Shown piece by piece: positions 1-8,642 of a stretch of 64,000 nt of DNA (within the stretch, counting starts at the first letter, position 1; every line of letters starts with the position of its first letter). A program made the position numbers and the translations under genes. This DNA is from JAJTGZ01 sp964403525 (GTDB taxonomy: Bacteria; Planctomycetota; Phycisphaerae; Phycisphaerales; UBA1924). Below the pieces are notes generated by a model. It was not told the DNA's origin. It made no database searches and was given only the letters and a program-made list of their open reading frames with translations. Location: positions 62,001 to 126,000 of the forward strand of contig CAYOGE010000003.1 in assembly GCA_964403525.1 (NCBI GenBank), given 5' to 3'.

Positions 1-588
1 CGCCTCGATCACCCCCAGCCGCCGGCGCATTCGCGCTCGCATCGATTCGAAAGGGCCCGAAGCGTCCCGTCGGTACACAACGTGCACCCGCTGCTCCACC
101 TGCCGCAACGCCGCGAGCCCGACCTCGAACGACCCCATGTGCGCGGTGACCATGATCGCGCCTCGTCCCTTCGCACGCGCAGCCCGATATTCCGCCTCAC
201 CCTCCGTTCGTTCGATTCTCTCCAGCAGCCGCTCGGGCGTGTCGTGGCTTGACTGGCCTACGTCGATCACAAAGTCAATGAAGCTGCTCAGAACGCCCCT
301 GGTGTAAGCACGCTGCTCCCGAACGTGGAGCGACCGTCCAAAGATCCGAAGAGCGTTGCGACCGGCCTGCGCCCTCACCTGCCTCGAAAGCAGCGGGACG
401 ATTCGGACCGCGATCGGAGCGCACGCACGAGCGAGCGCCGGTGCGTGCGTAGCCAACCAGAAGAACGGCCCCAACACCGTCGGCGTTTCTGTGGGCGGTT
501 TGCTCTGCCGCTGTCCGTGCAGCGCCCCCGATGCAGCAAGTCCCTTTCGCGACGGGTGGGCGGGTACGGGTTCCAGTGTGGCCACCAT
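1..588 (-). CDS. LpxL/HtrB-type lysophospholipid acyltransferase (3' part missing)
   Basis: The first 196 codons are in the window and the gene runs off the left edge with no stop. Members of this inner-membrane family transfer an acyl chain from acyl-ACP to lipid A precursors or other lipid acceptors. The visible signature is the HX4E catalytic box, H150-E155 in TAHMGSFEVG, preceded by the hydrophobic/basic region typical of the family. The ATG at 588 is the first start after an in-frame TAG; a GTG three codons upstream is an alternative. The N-terminus has an unusual, low-complexity lead of about 40 residues. It is divergent from the plus-strand PlsC-type gene at 663, with 74 bases between them. 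Similar acyltransferases accompany aryl-polyene clusters, so by context it may acylate that product rather than lipid A. The family call is good; the substrate is inferred. Confidence 0.8.
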   Translation of the reverse strand, partial: MVATLEPVPAHPSRKGLAASGALHGQRQSKPPTETPTVLGPFFWLATHAPALARACAPIAVRIVPLLSRQVRAQAGRNALRIFGRSLHVREQRAYTRGVLSSFIDFVIDVGQSSHDTPERLLERIERTEGEAEYRAARAKGRGAIMVTAHMGSFEVGLAALRQVEQRVHVVYRRDASGPFESMRARMRRRLGVIEA

Positions 589-662
589 GAGTCCCACAGT
601 CTAACCGGGCGTGGCCTCCGGTGCAGGCATCCACGGCTCGCACGCGTTACCATCGCCGCATC

Positions 663-1334
663 ATGGGAGCTCTTTTCTACCGATCGTGCAGGTCGGTGGG
701 TCGATTTATCCAGTGGCAGACGATGCGGCAGGTCATCGTGAATGCGGAGGCGGCGGACCGCTCGGGTGGCTTTATCCTCGCCAGCTCGCATCTGAGCCAC
801 CTGGAACCCTTCGTGGTCTCGGGTGCGATTGAACGTCACGTTCGCTGGATGGCCCGCATCGAGTTCTACCAGCGTTGCTGGCAGGCGTTCGCGCTGGACC
901 GCGGAGGGGCGTTCCCGGTTGATCGATTCGGCCGCTCGTTGCCCGCCGTTCGCAGAGCGATCAGGCTCGCACTTGCGGGTGAGTGCGTCGGAATATTCCC
1001 TGAGGGGGGCGTTGCTCAAGGGTGCAATTCCGTGCTCCGCGGAGCACCGATCAAGCAGGGAGTGTGCACGATTGCGGTCCAGGCACGGATGCCGGTTGTC
1101 CCGGTGGTTGTTCTAGGGACAGACCGTCTCAACCAGATCAAACCGTGGCTGCCCTTTCGCAGGGCCCGCCTGTGGATCGCGTTCGGCAACGATGTGCTGC
1201 CGCCACCCCGCTCCTCATCTCGCAGGGCAGACCGTGGCGAGATGGCGCTCCGCCTCCGCGATGAGTTCGTGCGAACCTATCAACACCTGCTCGACGTCAG
1301 TCACGGCGAGATCACCGACGGAATGGTCCCCTGA
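663..1334 (+). CDS. PlsC-type 1-acyl-glycerol-phosphate acyltransferase family protein
   Basis: A 223-residue protein of the PlsC/LPLAT family, which moves acyl groups onto glycerolipids or related hydroxyl acceptors at the inner membrane. The HX4E catalytic box is H43-E48 (SSHLSHLEP) and the acceptor/phosphate motif FPEGG is at 112-116. An in-frame ATG at 621 would add 14 residues, but it gives a poorly family-like N-terminus; the start at 663 aligns better with the next gene, which begins in a similar way (MGxxFYR). It is 17 bases upstream of the second PlsC-like gene, so the two form a tandem pair and are probably co-transcribed. By position the pair belongs with the neighbouring putative aryl-polyene operon, where an acyltransferase attaches the polyene to a lipid-like anchor. 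The actual acceptor cannot be read from sequence. Confidence 0.85.
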   Translation: MGALFYRSCRSVGRFIQWQTMRQVIVNAEAADRSGGFILASSHLSHLEPFVVSGAIERHVRWMARIEFYQRCWQAFALDRGGAFPVDRFGRSLPAVRRAIRLALAGECVGIFPEGGVAQGCNSVLRGAPIKQGVCTIAVQARMPVVPVVVLGTDRLNQIKPWLPFRRARLWIAFGNDVLPPPRSSSRRADRGEMALRLRDEFVRTYQHLLDVSHGEITDGMVP

Positions 1335-1351
1335 CGGAACAGGCTGCTTCT

Positions 1352-1993
1352 ATGGGTGACGCCTTCTACAGAGTTGTTCGCAGGATCGGCTCCACCGCGT
1401 TCTGGGTGAGCGGTGCACCTGTGATCGTCGGTCAGGAGAACGTGCCCCGCACCGGCCCGTGCCTGCTCGCCGCGACGCACCAAAGCCCGTTTGACGTCGC
1501 TCTGCTCATTCGACACACGCCCCGCCTGCTCGACTTTGTCAGCATTACAGAGGTCTTTCAGAACCCGATCGTCGGCTGGTTCTACGGTTCGCTCAACGCC
1601 TTCCCGCTCGAGCGTTCACGCCCCGACAGCAAGACCGTGCGCGTGATACTTGATCGGCTTGGAAAGTCTCGCACGGTCGCGATCTTCCCTGAGGGCGGCT
1701 TCCGCAGAGGGTCCGAATCGGTCGTTTCCAGCCGGCGCATCCGCCCGGGCACAGGCCGGATCGCGAGCATCGCCGGCGCTCCGGTCGTTCCATGCGTGCT
1801 GATCGACTCAAACGCGTATGCCCGGGTTTCCAGCTGGCTCCCGCTGCGCAGCACACGCTACGGGGTGATTTACGGCACGCCGATCGATCCCGCGTTGCCA
1901 CCGGAGGTGATCGAGTCAAGGCTCGTCGACGCGTTCGTCGAGCTCCACGGGCGGTTGGCTGCGTGGATGAGCGCTGGTCAACCCTCAGCGTGA
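1352..1993 (+). CDS. PlsC-type acyltransferase family protein (second of tandem pair)
   Basis: A 213-residue PlsC/LPLAT-family protein. It has the HX4D catalytic box H43-D48 (ATHQSPFD) and FPEGG at 112-116, spaced exactly as in the preceding gene, which supports an old duplication. The sequences have diverged greatly, with different C-terminal halves, so the two probably have different substrates or work on different positions. It starts 17 bases after the stop of the first acyltransferase. Its 3' end overlaps the convergent exporter gene by 16 bases, so no terminator separates the two convergent units. The family assignment is firm; a role in lipid anchoring of a polyene is inferred from context only. 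Confidence 0.85.
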   Translation: MGDAFYRVVRRIGSTAFWVSGAPVIVGQENVPRTGPCLLAATHQSPFDVALLIRHTPRLLDFVSITEVFQNPIVGWFYGSLNAFPLERSRPDSKTVRVILDRLGKSRTVAIFPEGGFRRGSESVVSSRRIRPGTGRIASIAGAPVVPCVLIDSNAYARVSSWLPLRSTRYGVIYGTPIDPALPPEVIESRLVDAFVELHGRLAAWMSAGQPSA

Positions 1994-4581
1994 TCCGGTG
2001 AGCGCCGGACAAGGATCGGCATCAGCAGAAGGAGTGCGCCGACCCCCGACGCCACGATTCCGACCGCGGACACCAGCCCGAGCGAGCGGACCGCCGGGGT
2101 GTGCGCGAAACAGAGAGCCGCGAACGCGGTGACCGTCGTCCCCACCGACAGCAGAACCGCGTGGGTCGTCGACCGCAGGTGCAGCTTCAACTCACCGCGC
2201 GTCGCCCCGTGAGCGCGGTAGACCGATACCAGGAACACGCCGGCGTCAACGGCGATGCCGTCCAGCAGCGGTATCGCCACGCTGTTGATCGGATTGAATC
2301 GCTGACCGATCGCGATGATAAACAACACCGTTGTGCCGGCCGCAAACACCAACGGAACCAGCGCCAGCAGCACGTCCAGCGGCCTCCGGAACACGACCAT
2401 GAGCCAGAGCAGAACAAGCACGAACGATAACGCGACCGATTGCGGCAGCCCGTCCCGGGCCGCATCCTCAAGTTCTTCTGATACAGCGGCTATCCCGGCG
2501 ACCGTCGCTCCCGGCACCTGCGCCAGGGCGTCGGTCAGAGCACTCACCGCCGCTCTTCTCTGCTCGCGGGAGTGCAAGGGCTTTGACAGGTGAACCACGA
2601 TCACAGTAGATGTCGGGCGCTTCCCGACGGTTGCGATGTCGAGTGGAAACAAGCGTTCAGACACACCCTTGTACCGCAGCACATCGTCAACCGTCGGCGC
2701 TGCGTGCGGCGAAGCAAGCGTCCGCAGAAACTCGCGATAGCGCTTGTATGCGTCCGCGTCGAACGCGCTCGCTTCGATCGCGGCATCAAAGGCTTCGACG
2801 ACCCGGTCCGGGCTGACCGACGCGAGCGCCGCCAGGCGGGCGGCGCTCGCACGCGGGTCCGGAAGCAACGTGTGCAGCCCGATGACACCGGTCACACCAA
2901 CGGCTCTGCAGGCTGGTGAGTCGATCGCTCTCGCGGCGTCGTGCGAAGCTTCTACCAGCCCTTCCGGCGTTGCTGCGCGGATCTCCACGGGCACAAGTTC
3001 GCCCTGGGTCGAGAACTTCTCGATGATCTTGCCGGTAGTGTCGAGCGCAACGCTCGGGCGTGGGTGCATGACGGTAAGGTCAGACTCGAAGCGGAGGTCA
3101 AAGCCCTGGATCGCCGCCGCAACGACCACAACGCAAACCGCCGCTACCGACGACGCCATACACCATCGCGGCCGCTTCGCGACCAGGTCAGCCAGCCTCC
3201 CGAACGACGCCCGCTCCGCAGCGCGAGCGCCCGCCTTGCGGTCCATCACTGCGAGCGCGGCCGGCATGAGCACAAAGACTGCGATTAACGCTCCGATCAG
3301 GCCCGAAGCGCCCATCACCGCAAAGTCGCTCAGCATCTGGATCTTCGACGGCCAGAGGGAAATGAAGCCGAAGATGCTCGTGAAGCAGTTCGTCACGATC
3401 GGCACGGCCATGTGCTGCGCTGTCGTCACGGAAGCCTCCACGCTGGTCAGTCCCTGCGCGCGGTACCCGTCGTAGTGCGAAAGAAAGTGGATGCCGTAGT
3501 CTGTTCCCAGCCCCGCCAGCAAAGCCGCGATCATCGCCGCCAGCGGCGACACCTGGTGGATCACCAGCGCGAGCGTGCCAATCCCCGCGAGCATGCCTAC
3601 CGCTGCCACGCCGCCGATGACAAGCGCCGCGGTCCATCGCCGGTAGAACAGAAGAAACAACGCGTAGAGGAGCGTCACCGACGCCAGCGAACTCACGACC
3701 GAGTCGTTCCTGATCGTGCGTGACGAGGCGGTCGCGATTGCCGCGAAGCCGGCAGGCTCGATGCGAAGACCGGTAGTGTTCAGTTCACTCGCCTTTTTCA
3801 CCACTCCGTCGACCAGACGCCCAGCCTCTTCAAAGTTGCTTCCCACGCTCGCCGCACCGATGTGGACAAGCAACGCCCGCCCATCCTTCGAGAACTCCGG
3901 TCTCGGAGCAACGCCCGGCTGCCCCGCAGTGCTGTCGAGGCTCGATTCACCACGCAGAAGCTGTTTCGGGATGAGCTCGAACAGCCTGAGCGGATCTTTG
4001 AGTATTTCGCCACTGAGCGCCGCTCCCGCCGGGCCGGGGGCGCCGATCATCGCTTCGTTTCGAGCAATCTGCTCGCGCATTGCGTCGGGCTGCAATCGCC
4101 GGACCAGTTCGCCGGCGCCCTCATCGGTCAAGTAGAAGGCACCGTGTGGGAGCATCACCTCTTTGGCGAATCGCAGGAACTCCGGCTCCTCGCGGAACCG
4201 AACCCAGGCAAGCAGAGGGGCCGTATTCGGGTCAGTCAGCAGCGCCTGCTCAAGCCGGGTCGCGAAGTCGACCAGTTCAGCCTGCCCTGCCTCGTCGGCC
4301 GCTCGTCCGCTGGGCAGTTCGACGAGCAACAACAGCGCATCTCCGGAACGGTACTGTGTCGTCACCCGCTCCATCGCGGCGGCGGTCGATGATCGAGTCC
4401 CCAGCATTGCCGCCAGCGAGGATGTCACCTGGAGACGGCTGAGCGAGATCAGCGACAGCACAAGCACGATACCGGCGGCTGCGAGCACCAGGAGTGGCCT
4501 CTGAGCCGACCAGCGAGCCAGGCGTCCGGCAGCGACACCGATTCGCGGCACGTTCGCGGGTGATGCGGAGTTGGCGCTCAT
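1978..4581 (-). CDS. MMPL/RND-superfamily lipid exporter
   Basis: An 867-residue polytopic inner-membrane transporter of the MMPL/RND type. It has two halves, each starting with one membrane helix (the first near residues 29-46) followed by a large periplasmic loop and a cluster of helices. The first cluster holds GLGTDYGIHF and the second LLDGIAVDAG, the places where these pumps carry proton-relay acidic residues. A longer reading frame exists upstream, but the ATG at 4581 overlaps the stop of the preceding lipoprotein gene as ATGA, which fixes the start. It is the last gene of the minus-strand operon. MMPL exporters of this size occur in xanthomonadin and aryl-polyene clusters and as hopanoid transporter HpnN. 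The ACP, ligase and chorismatase in the same operon favour the aryl-polyene reading. Confidence 0.88.
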   Translation of the reverse strand: MSANSASPANVPRIGVAAGRLARWSAQRPLLVLAAAGIVLVLSLISLSRLQVTSSLAAMLGTRSSTAAAMERVTTQYRSGDALLLLVELPSGRAADEAGQAELVDFATRLEQALLTDPNTAPLLAWVRFREEPEFLRFAKEVMLPHGAFYLTDEGAGELVRRLQPDAMREQIARNEAMIGAPGPAGAALSGEILKDPLRLFELIPKQLLRGESSLDSTAGQPGVAPRPEFSKDGRALLVHIGAASVGSNFEEAGRLVDGVVKKASELNTTGLRIEPAGFAAIATASSRTIRNDSVVSSLASVTLLYALFLLFYRRWTAALVIGGVAAVGMLAGIGTLALVIHQVSPLAAMIAALLAGLGTDYGIHFLSHYDGYRAQGLTSVEASVTTAQHMAVPIVTNCFTSIFGFISLWPSKIQMLSDFAVMGASGLIGALIAVFVLMPAALAVMDRKAGARAAERASFGRLADLVAKRPRWCMASSVAAVCVVVVAAAIQGFDLRFESDLTVMHPRPSVALDTTGKIIEKFSTQGELVPVEIRAATPEGLVEASHDAARAIDSPACRAVGVTGVIGLHTLLPDPRASAARLAALASVSPDRVVEAFDAAIEASAFDADAYKRYREFLRTLASPHAAPTVDDVLRYKGVSERLFPLDIATVGKRPTSTVIVVHLSKPLHSREQRRAAVSALTDALAQVPGATVAGIAAVSEELEDAARDGLPQSVALSFVLVLLWLMVVFRRPLDVLLALVPLVFAAGTTVLFIIAIGQRFNPINSVAIPLLDGIAVDAGVFLVSVYRAHGATRGELKLHLRSTTHAVLLSVGTTVTAFAALCFAHTPAVRSLGLVSAVGIVASGVGALLLLMPILVRRSPDHAEG

Positions 4582-5339
4582 TGGAGCGCTTTCGCTCGCT
4601 GGGGCGGCGTGAACGCAGCTGCCGGGACCTCGCCGCCAAGTTCGACGTTTCGAAGGGTCGCTACCACCTCGCCGGTCGGGCTCAGCAGACGCAGGCGCGT
4701 TGGCCACACAACGTCCCCCACCAGCCGATACCGCTCCAGCCTCAGTTCGCTGGATGTGCCGGCCCCCTCCGTTCCGATGACAAACCGCCGTGGCGTCAGG
4801 GTCAGCCGGTCGATCTCGCACGCCACATCATCGCGCCCAAGTGCTGTTCCAACAGTGACCAGGGTTGCGTCGTCCCCTCCGGCCGGTCTGGCGCTGCGAA
4901 AATAGGATGCGCCGAGCAATTCCAGCGCTTCGCCCACTCGCCGTGCGGGCATGTTCTCAACCGACACCTTGCCCGCTGCCGGCCCTTCGTCGGGCACGAA
5001 GACCCATCCCTGTCCGTCCCTGAGCGTGAGATCAAATACCGCGTGACCGAGCTTCCACGCGCGGAGCCGAAGCCTCATCGGCGGCTCGGCGATGAGCACG
5101 CCGTCAAGGCTTACGCTCTGGCCCCGGGCATCGGTCAGATCCAAGTCGCACTCGGCTGAGATTGAGAGGATCGACTCCTGCCGCTGCGCGATCACCGAGA
5201 GCGCCGCCGCGTCACTCATCGGAAGGTACGTCGGCAGCGGTGGCGATGCCACGCACCCGGCGAGCACGCACACCACGAAGAATACCGGGGACAGAGCACG
5301 GAGTTCAATGCGCACGTAGGGCTCCCTGTTGACGCTCAA
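4578..5339 (-). CDS. LolA/LolB-like outer-membrane lipoprotein
   Basis: A 253-residue predicted lipoprotein. The N-terminus ends in a lipobox LAGC with the lipidated Cys at 29, preceded by a hydrophobic stretch (about residues 16-28). The remainder has alternating short beta-type segments compatible with the LolA/LolB lipid-binding fold, including statements of ARGQSVSLDG and GEVVATLRNV type, but no strong motif, so the fold is an inference. Both ends are translationally coupled: its ATG overlaps the stop of the ligase gene as ATGA at 5336-5339, and its stop overlaps the exporter start. Aryl-polyene loci typically carry a small outer-membrane carrier or lipoprotein beside the MMPL pump, and this protein fits that place. 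It probably receives the exported product at the periplasmic face of the outer membrane. Confidence 0.7.
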   Translation of the reverse strand: MSVNREPYVRIELRALSPVFFVVCVLAGCVASPPLPTYLPMSDAAALSVIAQRQESILSISAECDLDLTDARGQSVSLDGVLIAEPPMRLRLRAWKLGHAVFDLTLRDGQGWVFVPDEGPAAGKVSVENMPARRVGEALELLGASYFRSARPAGGDDATLVTVGTALGRDDVACEIDRLTLTPRRFVIGTEGAGTSSELRLERYRLVGDVVWPTRLRLLSPTGEVVATLRNVELGGEVPAAAFTPPQRAKALQ

Positions 5340-6841
5340 ACCCGGTCCCGCGCCACCTTGCCCATCGCCGTCTTGGGCAAGGAATCAACCAGATCAACAA
5401 CCCGGGGCACTTTGATCGGCGCGAGTCGTTCACGAAGGTAGCGGCGCAATTCCTCGGCGAGGCGCGGGCGGCTCCTGTCCTTCACGACGACCGCAGCCCG
5501 AATCCGCTGGACGGTTTCCGAGACTGCGATGGGGACGATCGCGCACTCAACAACTTCCGGGTGCGTGCTCAGCACGCCCTCAACCTCCAGCGGGTTGACC
5601 TTGTACGCGCCAACATCGATCAGCAGCTTCAGCCGCCCGGAAATGCGCACGCGCCCGTCTCGACCCATCACGGCAAGGTCGCCAGTGAGCAGGTGCCCGT
5701 CTACCAGCGGCACGTCACCATCAAGATACGACGCCAGCATCGAGTCGGCCCGTACCACCAGCTGCCCCTCTGTGCCCTCAGGTGTCGATCGGGCGGGGTC
5801 GTCGAGATCTACCACGCGCATGCTCACACCCGGGAGCGGAAGACCGACCGACGATCCATCAAATCCGGGTGTGCCGGGCACGTCCATCGACACAGTTCCC
5901 AACTCCGTTGCCCCGTACAACTGTCCAATATCTACCCCCCAGCTGGCAAAGAACGCATCACGCACCGAGCGGGGCAGCGGCGATCCGGCGGAGATTGCCA
6001 GGCGAAGCGCTCGGCTTCGAGGGACACCGCTGCGTGCCAAAGCCTCAAAGATGAAAGGAACACCGGGCAGCACCGTTGCGCCGGCTTCAAGTTCTTCAAC
6101 CACCGTCTCAGCATCAAACCGCCCCACGACCCTCAGCGAGGATCCCGCCGTCAGCGAGCCGACCAGCAGGTCAATCCCGTACGAGTGGCAAAGAGGCGTC
6201 GCCACCACGATGCGGTCATCGCGGGTTAATCCCATGCCCGAAATGATCCCGGCCGCGTCTGCATCCAGCGCTGCGCTGGTGCGGAGCGCGAGCTTCGGAA
6301 GCCCGGTTGTTCCGGATGAACCGAGGACGATCGCGCCGGGGTCGCGGCGTTCGCCGGGAGTCAGTGTTGACTCTGGCGAACGCTCAGTGCCGTTTACCCG
6401 CGTCGCAATCCGAGCGAGTTGCGGCTCCAGCCCCAAACCCTCACCGCCGATCAGCCCGACTGCTCCTGCTCGTGCAGCCGCGGCGCGGGCTTCTGGTCCT
6501 GCGATCTGCGTGTGCATCGGAAAGAACCGCACGCCCGCCGAGAGCGACGCGCAGAACCACGCGACAAGCTCGACGGCCGTCGGTACGACGGCGGCTACGA
6601 CGGCTCGCGGTTGGACACGCTCTCGCAGGCAGCACGCTCTCGCTTCAACCAGGCCCTGCAGCTCGCCGAACGTGCAGCGAGTACCGCCGACGTCCCCAAC
6701 GGCCTCTGCCTCCGGCCGTTCGCGGGCGTGTCGAGCGATGGCCGCAAGCAGAAGCGACTCGCGGCGCGGGGCTCGCAAAGCGCCCTTCTGTACCGCGGCT
6801 TCGGCAGGTGCCCCGTCTCGTGCTCGCATGAGTTCGCACAT
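5336..6841 (-). CDS. acyl/aryl-AMP ligase (ANL superfamily)
   Basis: A 501-residue adenylate-forming enzyme. Visible motifs in order are the P-loop LGSSGTTGLPK (173-183), CHSYG near 219-222, YGATE (309-313), the TGD motif (386-388) and the C-terminal PKTAMGK with catalytic Lys495. It is somewhat short, but both the large and the small C-terminal domain are complete. The reaction would be ATP-dependent activation of a carboxylic acid and transfer to the phosphopantetheine of an ACP or to CoA. With a chorismatase 11 bases upstream and an ACP at the head of the operon, the likely substrate is a hydroxybenzoate used as polyketide starter, as in XanA/ApeG-type ligases. Its stop overlaps the lipoprotein start as ATGA. 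Substrate specificity is inferred from neighbours, not from binding-pocket residues. Confidence 0.88.
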   Translation of the reverse strand: MCELMRARDGAPAEAAVQKGALRAPRRESLLLAAIARHARERPEAEAVGDVGGTRCTFGELQGLVEARACCLRERVQPRAVVAAVVPTAVELVAWFCASLSAGVRFFPMHTQIAGPEARAAAARAGAVGLIGGEGLGLEPQLARIATRVNGTERSPESTLTPGERRDPGAIVLGSSGTTGLPKLALRTSAALDADAAGIISGMGLTRDDRIVVATPLCHSYGIDLLVGSLTAGSSLRVVGRFDAETVVEELEAGATVLPGVPFIFEALARSGVPRSRALRLAISAGSPLPRSVRDAFFASWGVDIGQLYGATELGTVSMDVPGTPGFDGSSVGLPLPGVSMRVVDLDDPARSTPEGTEGQLVVRADSMLASYLDGDVPLVDGHLLTGDLAVMGRDGRVRISGRLKLLIDVGAYKVNPLEVEGVLSTHPEVVECAIVPIAVSETVQRIRAAVVVKDRSRPRLAEELRRYLRERLAPIKVPRVVDLVDSLPKTAMGKVARDRV

Positions 6842-6852
6842 GGTGGTTCAAG

Positions 6853-7776
6853 TCAGCACGCCGACGGTGCAAGAGTCGCTTCGATCTCCACGAGCAGCTC
6901 GCGGCGGCAGATCCAGGCGGGGACAAACTCGACCGACGCCGTTGGCGGAAGCCGCGATGAGACGAGCGAGGCGAGCAAACGCCGGTCAGAAAGGCGCGGG
7001 AAGTAGACCCGCGCCGTCTCGGCGCCGCTCAGGTCGAATCGCTCGTTGCCGAGCACGCTCTTCGCAAGGCGATCGATGTTCTCGATAGTCTCAGACAGTT
7101 GGCGGGGCAGTGAATCGGCGTGCACCGAGTCTTCGCCTCTGATGCTCGCCGTCCCGGACACGAGTAACCGGCTTCCAGCGGGCAGGCGAGCAACCGTCGC
7201 CCGGGCAAAGCACGGTGGCCGCGGGCCGTGCGCGGGCGAGTAGGCGAACGCCGGCGTCTGCCGCGGGTTCTCAACCGGTGACCCTCGCACCTTCAGCCCC
7301 AATGCGCTAACCACCAGAAAATCACCAAGGTGCCCGACGGCCGAAGCTGCCGGAAGCACCGGCGCAAACGCATCGGGCCCGTCAGCGCCAAACCACCGGG
7401 CGAACGCGTCGTACCGGCCAAGGTTGAACACTCTATAGCGATCAAGCCCCGGTCCCATCCGATCGTGGATGCCCGGCAGAAAGTTCCACATGCGCACGGG
7501 GCATGGGAAGCCGCTCTCGCGAAGACCGTCTAGTACGAGCGAGTAAAGCTCTGTAACGCATGAACGAAAAGCTTCGGGCGAGACCGCCACCGCGCTCGGA
7601 ACGACCGCGATTGCCATCCCCGCTTCAGCCCCCCGCGAGGTTTCGATCGCCGCGCACGCGCCGTTTCCAATGCTGATCACGCGCGAATCTAGATGGCTCG
7701 GCACCAGTTCGCTTGCCCATGATGGAACCATGGACCTGCCGAGTGAAACCAGCGGCTCAACGTCCAGATCAAGCAT
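6853..7776 (-). CDS. chorismatase (XanB2/FkbO/Hyg5 family), hydroxybenzoate-forming
   Basis: A 307-residue member of the chorismatase family, often labelled pteridine-dependent deoxygenase-like, which has a RidA-like fold and hydrolyses chorismate. Recognisable blocks are MWNFLPGIHDRMG, DRYRVFNLGR, VENPRQTPAFAY, YGPR-like HGPRPPCFARA, LLVSGTASIRGEDSVHA and the C-terminal ICRRELLVEIE. The conserved catalytic Glu is E297. Gly208 in SGTAS and Cys290, seven residues before that Glu, correspond as I recall to the Gly/Cys pair of Hyg5-type enzymes that make 3-hydroxybenzoate, rather than the Ala/Ala pair of FkbO-type hydrolases. It lies between the LolA-like gene (60 bases upstream) and the AMP ligase (11 bases downstream). 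XanB2 of Xanthomonas supplies the starter for xanthomonadin; the same role is inferred here. Confidence 0.85.
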   Translation of the reverse strand: MLDLDVEPLVSLGRSMVPSWASELVPSHLDSRVISIGNGACAAIETSRGAEAGMAIAVVPSAVAVSPEAFRSCVTELYSLVLDGLRESGFPCPVRMWNFLPGIHDRMGPGLDRYRVFNLGRYDAFARWFGADGPDAFAPVLPAASAVGHLGDFLVVSALGLKVRGSPVENPRQTPAFAYSPAHGPRPPCFARATVARLPAGSRLLVSGTASIRGEDSVHADSLPRQLSETIENIDRLAKSVLGNERFDLSGAETARVYFPRLSDRRLLASLVSSRLPPTASVEFVPAWICRRELLVEIEATLAPSAC

Positions 7777-7836
7777 GCACGGCCCCCCCGGAGCGGAGCC
7801 GTGATGCCGCGGCGGCGTGCTGCGGTTGATTCGTGC

Positions 7837-8631
7837 TCAAGGCTTCGCCTCCGGCGGCGGGAGGGCCGTGCCCTTTGTGTCTGTCCGTGGTGGAGCAGCC
7901 GTCTTTGGCGCTTGCAGCGGCCGGGAGACACGCACATCGTCGCCGAGTTTCAGCGTTACCTCGTCGTCACCTACCCCGCTGTTGATCCGCACGTTGCTGA
8001 AGAGGATCTCTGTCTCGTCACCGTCCGGATCGACAATCACAATCTTTCTCGCGCTGCCGCGTGCGACCTCCAGCAGCACGCTGACGGAGGCGACGTGCTT
8101 GCGGAGTTCATCGCTGCGGGGTATCAGCTTGACCGCGGCAAGGCCCGCGTCGCCATCTTCTGCACCCATCTGGCTCGGGCGCAGCTCGCTCAATTCGAAC
8201 CGCTCTTTCAGTTTGCTCAGTCGAGGCAGCGGCGCGCCCGCGAGGTCGGAAAACCCTTCACCGATTGTGTACACCTCGACGAGCCGGTCCGCCGGATAGT
8301 ACATCCGAATCTCCCCTCCGCCGATCACAAGCGATGAGGCTCGCGGCGACACCGTGTCCCACCGTATGCGGTCGCCCTTGGTAAGCACTACCCCCTTCGA
8401 TACCAGCGGCTTCTTCAGCAGGGGCGTTCGGCGGCGTTGCTCAAAGTCTGCCCGCAGGTCAACCACGCGCGCTGCGGCAGCATCGATCGACTCAAGCCGC
8501 TTCAGCCACGCTTGAAGGGCCGTGTCCTGCGAAACCGCACTGCCCCCTGTTGGTGCTTCGCCGGGTGCAGCGCCACCTGGCTGACCGACCAGCCAGACCG
8601 ACGCGACCAGTGTGAGCATTGTCAATCCCAA
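7837..8631 (-). CDS. LolA-like periplasmic lipid carrier
   Basis: A 264-residue protein with an N-terminal hydrophobic segment (about residues 3-17), then the LolA/LppX fold. The family-typical start DLRADFEQRRRTPLLKKP is followed by SKGVVLTKGDRIRWDTVSP and beta-strands carrying GGGEIRMYYP, with a Pro-rich tail. LolA proteins shuttle lipoproteins or lipids through the periplasm. Aryl-polyene and xanthomonadin clusters include such an outer-membrane lipoprotein carrier, probably for the pigment. It starts 11 bases after the dehydratase stop and is followed after 60 bases by the chorismatase. It is probably not the housekeeping LolA, given its place within a biosynthetic operon and the absence of lol genes nearby. 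The mature N-terminus and cargo are not determinable. Confidence 0.82.
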   Translation of the reverse strand: MGLTMLTLVASVWLVGQPGGAAPGEAPTGGSAVSQDTALQAWLKRLESIDAAAARVVDLRADFEQRRRTPLLKKPLVSKGVVLTKGDRIRWDTVSPRASSLVIGGGEIRMYYPADRLVEVYTIGEGFSDLAGAPLPRLSKLKERFELSELRPSQMGAEDGDAGLAAVKLIPRSDELRKHVASVSVLLEVARGSARKIVIVDPDGDETEILFSNVRINSGVGDDEVTLKLGDDVRVSRPLQAPKTAAPPRTDTKGTALPPPEAKP

Positions 8632-8642
8632 ACGCCTGCTCC

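Noticed and set aside
375..1019. Minus-strand frame spanning the divergent region and first PlsC-like gene
   Set aside because: The LpxL-like protein with its HX4E box is read in another frame from 588; this frame is Arg-rich and featureless.
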